64,000 bases of DNA from assembly GCF_900156575.1 (NCBI RefSeq), contig NZ_FTNY01000003.1, forward strand, positions 372,001 through 436,000, written 5' to 3'. This DNA is from Chryseobacterium shigense. GTDB lineage: Bacteria; Bacteroidota; Bacteroidia; Flavobacteriales; Weeksellaceae. The notes beneath the pieces were generated by a model. That model made no database searches. It saw only the letters and a list, made by a program, of their open reading frames with translations, and was not told where the DNA came from. This document shows, piece after piece, positions 60,830 to 64,000 of the stretch (its first letter is position 1; each line of letters begins with the position of its first letter). Both the position numbers and the translations under genes were made by a program.

Positions 60830-60859
60830 CAAATCTACACTAATTTTTGAATTGTGCAA
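60830..60859 (-). promoter_or_regulatory. Promoter of rho
   Basis: On the minus strand TTG (60859-60857) and TAGATTTG (60837-60830) with a 19-base spacer. The start site is near 60824, leaving a leader of about 75 bases. Its -33 region overlaps the divergent promoter of the DUF4293 gene. Confidence 0.7.
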
Positions 60860-60876
60860 AATTTATGTTATTTTTG
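60847..60876 (+). promoter_or_regulatory. Promoter of the DUF4293-type gene
   Basis: TTG (60847-60849) and TATTTTTG (60869-60876) with a 19-base spacer. The start site is near 60881, 14 bases before the ATG. The two promoters overlap at their upstream elements, so they could compete. Confidence 0.7.
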
Positions 60877-60894
60877 CCAGGTATTTAATAATCA

Positions 60895-61284
60895 ATGTTA
60901 CAGAGAATACAGACTATATGGACCCTGCTGGCCGTTTTAGCCGCAGTTTCCCTTTTCGTTACAGGACAGGATGTTGACGTTTTTGGCAATATTCCGGTGA
61001 TAGATATAAGCTGTATTGCCCTTGTTTTGGCAGGTGCATTAAGTATTTTCAGCTTTAAAAACAGAAAAAGACAAATTTTGCTGAATACGTTCAGCATCAT
61101 TATAAACGTTTTGTTGATTGGTGTATTGGCGTACTGGTTACTAAACTTATCCGGAGGAATTCAGATTCCTGAGAAGGGTATTGAGCCGGTTTTCCCATTG
61201 ATCGCGGTCATTTGTCTGCTTATAGCAAACGTATTGATCCGCAGAGATGAGAGGCTCGTAAAATCTGTAGACCGACTTCGATAG
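60895..61284 (+). CDS. DUF4293-type membrane protein
   Basis: 129 residues with four hydrophobic helices (about 7-26, 36-55, 61-84 and 98-116). The start M-L-Q-R-I-Q-T-I-W-T-L-L-A is the DUF4293 signature and the end is basic (R-R-D-E-R-L-V-K-S-V-D-R-L-R). Function is unknown. As far as I know this family is often the divergent neighbour of rho in Bacteroidota, which matches the layout here. It shares overlapping divergent promoters with rho. Confidence 0.82.
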   Translation: MLQRIQTIWTLLAVLAAVSLFVTGQDVDVFGNIPVIDISCIALVLAGALSIFSFKNRKRQILLNTFSIIINVLLIGVLAYWLLNLSGGIQIPEKGIEPVFPLIAVICLLIANVLIRRDERLVKSVDRLR

Positions 61285-61308
61285 CCTTACAACGATTTTT
61301 TGAGTGAG

Positions 61309-61336
61309 AACAGTTCCGAAAGGAGCTGTTTTTTTT
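61309..61336 (+). terminator. Terminator of the DUF4293-type gene
   Basis: AACAGTTCC / GGAGCTGTT (one G-T pair), GAAA tetraloop, then TTTTTT. Confidence 0.9.
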
Positions 61337-61547
61337 ATCTCATACTCTGACAATTTATGGGTTTGTAAACTCAGTGATTTTAAACATTAAGTTTGAATCA
61401 GGTTTTAAGACTATCAGGTTTCGCTTCGCCCAAAAACATAGGATTTTATTAATTATACTTAATCAAATGCAAGCTCGTCTGATTAATTTATACCATATCA
61501 TGCAACATTTCCGTTAAGAGTACGACTGATCTTACTAAATTAAAAAA

Positions 61548-62468
61548 ATGAAAAAACTAACCTACCTTGCCTTATCGTTCTTTTCTGTATGTACTTTTGC
61601 ACAGGAAGTTTCAAAGGACAGAGTAAAGACAATCCTTTCAACCCTGGCTTCAGACGAAATGAAAGGCCGTGAAATTGGAACCCCTGAAAATGACAAAGCA
61701 GCCGAATACATCGCAAAGTTATTTAAGGAAAACAATCTTGAATACTGCACAGGAAACTCTTACCTGATTCCTTTTGAATATGAAGGTAAAAAGGTTTATA
61801 ATGTATGTGGCATCAAAAAAGGAAAAACGGATAAATATCTTGGATTCTCGGGACACTTCGACCATATTGGGATGAGTGACAAAACCGGAGACAATATTTA
61901 CAACGGCGCAGATGATGATGCAAGTGGAATTGCCACTTTAGCAGGTATTGCTGATTATTTCAAAAATAAAAAACCGGAATTCTCCATGGTTTTCATGGCT
62001 TTCAATGGGGAAGAAAAAGGAATGCTTGGTTCAAGGGCTATTTCTACAGATGCCAGTTTAGATAAGGTATATCATAATATGACGGCACTTTTCAATTTCG
62101 AAATGGTAGCGACAGAATCTCAGTTCGGAAAGAATGCCCTTTTTATGACCGGTGATGAGTTTTCTGATTTTGATGAACTTTTCAATAAATATGCAGCGAA
62201 TGGTCTAAAGATAAATCCTGATCCTTATGCAGCACAAAAATTATTTTACAGATCAGATAATGTAAGTTTTGTGAAGAAAAAGATCATCGCTCACTCATTT
62301 TCTACCGTTGATATGACAAAAGCCTCTCATTACCATAATGAAAGTGATGATGTAAGTGTTGTGGATTTTGATAATTTAACGGGAATCATCAATAATGTTG
62401 GAAAAACTCTTGAAAAATTAAATCCTCAGAATTTTGCTCCGAAATACAATGACAAAGTAAAATTTTAA
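61548..62468 (+). CDS. Secreted M28 family zinc peptidase
   Basis: 306 residues. The signal peptide ends V-C-T-F-A-Q. The M28 zinc ligands are visible: H in G-H-F-D-H-I-G near 103, D in N-G-A-D-D-D-A-S-G near 121 (bridging Asp and start of the loop), the catalytic E-E pair in F-N-G-E-E-K-G near 155, and a late H in H-Y-H-N-E-S-D-D near 263. M28 members are aminopeptidases or glutaminyl-type peptidases working outside the cytoplasm. There is no T9SS domain, so it is periplasmic or released by another route. The upstream gap of ~210 bases shows no clear promoter. Confidence 0.9.
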   Translation: MKKLTYLALSFFSVCTFAQEVSKDRVKTILSTLASDEMKGREIGTPENDKAAEYIAKLFKENNLEYCTGNSYLIPFEYEGKKVYNVCGIKKGKTDKYLGFSGHFDHIGMSDKTGDNIYNGADDDASGIATLAGIADYFKNKKPEFSMVFMAFNGEEKGMLGSRAISTDASLDKVYHNMTALFNFEMVATESQFGKNALFMTGDEFSDFDELFNKYAANGLKINPDPYAAQKLFYRSDNVSFVKKKIIAHSFSTVDMTKASHYHNESDDVSVVDFDNLTGIINNVGKTLEKLNPQNFAPKYNDKVKF

Positions 62469-62482
62469 ATCATTGTCATCAT

Positions 62483-62510
62483 AAAAAACCGCCGAAATGG
62501 CGGTTTTTTT
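62483..62510 (+). terminator. Terminator of the M28 peptidase gene
   Basis: AAAAACCGCC-type stem pairing with GGCGGTTTTT around a GAAAT loop, followed by T. It lies 15 bases past the stop. Confidence 0.92.
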
Positions 62511-62658
62511 CATCCGTATCCTATTTTTAACTCTAAAAAACCAAACAGGCATTTGTAACAAAACCATTCAAATTGGAACATATTAATTAAAGTAAAACAG
62601 GATTAAGAACGTCTATTCCTTTAATTTTACGTAATTTTGCTATCCAATTTTTCATTGA

Positions 62659-64000
62659 ATGAAACCATTACAAAGAATACTTTATTTCGCGAAACCGCAC
62701 CAAAAATATCTTTTTGGAAGTATGTTTTTCAACATACTCTACTCCCTACTCAATATCCTGTCTGTAGGAACCATGCTGCCTATTTTGGGGCTGATGTTCG
62801 GGACTATTGAAAAACAGGGAAGAGAGCCGATATGGAACGGGGAGCTTGGCACCTATTTTAATTATATAAAAGATAAGGCGTACTATTTTGTACAGATACA
62901 AATTGATCAGCACGGTGCCGTTCAGGTGCTTGCCGTACTATGTGCTATCACAGGGGTTTCATTTTTATTACGAAATATTTTCAGGTATATCGGGTCTTTT
63001 TTATTGGTGAATTACCGTGTGGGGATTACCAAAGATCTGCGTACTGCGATGTACAATAAATTTCTTCAGCTTCCGGTTTCTTTTTTTACGGAACAGAGAA
63101 AGGGAGATATGATGTCCAGAATTTCCAATGACATCGGAGGTGTAGAAGGAGGAATTATGGGGGTATTGGTAGATATTATCAATGCTCCGTTCATGATTAT
63201 TTCTTCATTGATCGCCTTATTTTTATTATCTCCTCAGCTAACCCTTTTTTCACTGGTCGTTTTTCCTGTTATGGGATTGCTGATCTCATGGACGGGCAAA
63301 AGCTTGAAAAAACAAGCTCATTATGCTCAGGCTGAACTTGGAAATCTTTTTTCACTGGTAGACGAAACTTTAAAATCGTCTAAAGTGATCAAGATCTTTA
63401 ATGCAGATAAGATTCTTAAAAACAGGTTTAACGAAACAACCACCAACTGGCAGAATTTTGCGATAGATATGAGCAGAAAAAGAGAATTAGCCTCTCCTAT
63501 GAGCGAATTCCTTGGTTCTATCACGATCCTTATCATCACCTGGTATGCCGGAACACAAATCCTAGAAGATCAGACCATGAAACCACAGGCTTTCCTTGTT
63601 TTCATCGGGATGTTTTTCCAGATTCTTGATCCTGCTAAAAAACTTTCCAGTGCCATCTCTTCTATTCAGGGAGGTATGGCAAGTTTAGAAAGAGTAGCGG
63701 AAGTTCTTGACTATGATTTAAAAGTAGAAGAAATTGCAGAGCCGGTTTCTATCTCTACATTGAAAAACCAGATTGAATTCAAAAACATTGGATTCTATTA
63801 TGATAAAGACAATGTTATCCTTAAAAATTTCTCACTGATCATTCCGAAAGGAAAGACCATCGCTCTTGTAGGACAGAGTGGAAGTGGAAAAACCACTATC
63901 GCCAACCTTTTAGCAAGGTTCTATGATGTGAATGAGGGACAAATTTTAATCGATGGCGTAGATATCAAACATTTAAAACTGAAAGAATACCGCCAGCTTC
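62659..64000 (+). CDS. ABC transporter permease/ATPase, MsbA-like (cut by window end)
   Basis: The frame opens at ATG 62659 (M-K-P-L-Q-R-I-L-Y-F-A-K-P-H) and stays open to the end, so ~447 residues are seen of about 600. Residues ~15-320 hold about six membrane helices. The ATPase follows with I-E-F-K-N-I-G-F-Y-Y-D (A-loop tyrosine) near 371 and Walker A G-Q-S-G-S-G-K-T-T near 404, then I-L-I-D-G-V-D-I. The fused permease-ATPase layout matches MsbA-type lipid or lipid-A flippases and other half-exporters. TAATTTTG at 62632-62639 is a -7 candidate. Confidence 0.93.
   Translation, partial: MKPLQRILYFAKPHQKYLFGSMFFNILYSLLNILSVGTMLPILGLMFGTIEKQGREPIWNGELGTYFNYIKDKAYYFVQIQIDQHGAVQVLAVLCAITGVSFLLRNIFRYIGSFLLVNYRVGITKDLRTAMYNKFLQLPVSFFTEQRKGDMMSRISNDIGGVEGGIMGVLVDIINAPFMIISSLIALFLLSPQLTLFSLVVFPVMGLLISWTGKSLKKQAHYAQAELGNLFSLVDETLKSSKVIKIFNADKILKNRFNETTTNWQNFAIDMSRKRELASPMSEFLGSITILIITWYAGTQILEDQTMKPQAFLVFIGMFFQILDPAKKLSSAISSIQGGMASLERVAEVLDYDLKVEEIAEPVSISTLKNQIEFKNIGFYYDKDNVILKNFSLIIPKGKTIALVGQSGSGKTTIANLLARFYDVNEGQILIDGVDIKHLKLKEYRQL

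Overview
The window reads as chromosomal DNA of a Chryseobacterium-like member of the Flavobacteriia (Bacteroidota). The support is: AT-rich coding DNA; lipoproteins with S-C-(K/D/S/V/A) cleavage sites; type IX secretion (T9SS) C-terminal sorting domains of both type A and type B; an exosortase of the XrtF type with its partner; a Rho factor with a long Q/N-rich insertion; TonB receptors with DUF5689-type lipoproteins; and promoters with the Bacteroidota -7 element TAnnTTTG in place of sigma70 boxes. No tRNA, rRNA, CRISPR array, insertion sequence or prophage was recognised. The window cuts one gene at each end.

Layout. 1-3 kb: the end of a surface-polysaccharide locus (two GT4 glycosyltransferases, one GT2, one hexapeptide acetyltransferase). 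3.4-8.3 kb: one giant T9SS type A surface protein with two FISUMP-like repeats. 8.6-12.1 kb: two beta-carbonic anhydrases around a SulP transporter and a small exported protein, probably one bicarbonate-handling unit. 12.3-21.1 kb (minus strand): pth, two related lipoproteins, three tandem secreted paralogs, and mfd. 21.3-25.6 kb: small exported proteins, a GH3-family enzyme and an MFS exporter. 25.7-37.4 kb: four large T9SS type B proteins in two pairs, with dnaB and rnhA between the pairs. 37.5-40.6 kb: nitroreductase, nadB and nadC, followed by a TonB receptor. 43.5-47 kb: membrane protein, asd, CDF metal exporter, and convergent xrtF genes. 47.3-50.4 kb: AmgK-like kinase, stand-alone RapZ C-terminal domain, MurU-like nucleotidyltransferase, LOG-family protein. 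51.6-57.8 kb: TonB receptor plus DUF5689 lipoprotein, divergent from a secreted nuclease. 58-64 kb: superoxide dismutase, rho and a divergent DUF4293 gene, a secreted M28 peptidase, and the start of an MsbA-like ABC transporter.

Points most worth a second look: (i) the four type B surface proteins are mosaics whose N-terminal and C-terminal relationships disagree; (ii) DnaB ends in an acidic D-F-P-F tail that looks like the SSB C-terminal tip, and the next gene is RNase HI, a known SSB-tail binder in E. coli; (iii) the AmgK/RapZ-C/MurU-like trio suggests amino-sugar recycling with a built-in sensor; (iv) the carbonic anhydrase-SulP-carbonic anhydrase unit has a hairpin in the transporter leader; (v) degenerate tandem heptamers fill intergenic DNA at 47-49 kb; (vi) several genes carry TAnnTTTG only 3-4 nt before the start codon, which suggests leaderless mRNAs. 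All functional statements come from reading motifs by eye. No database search was possible.
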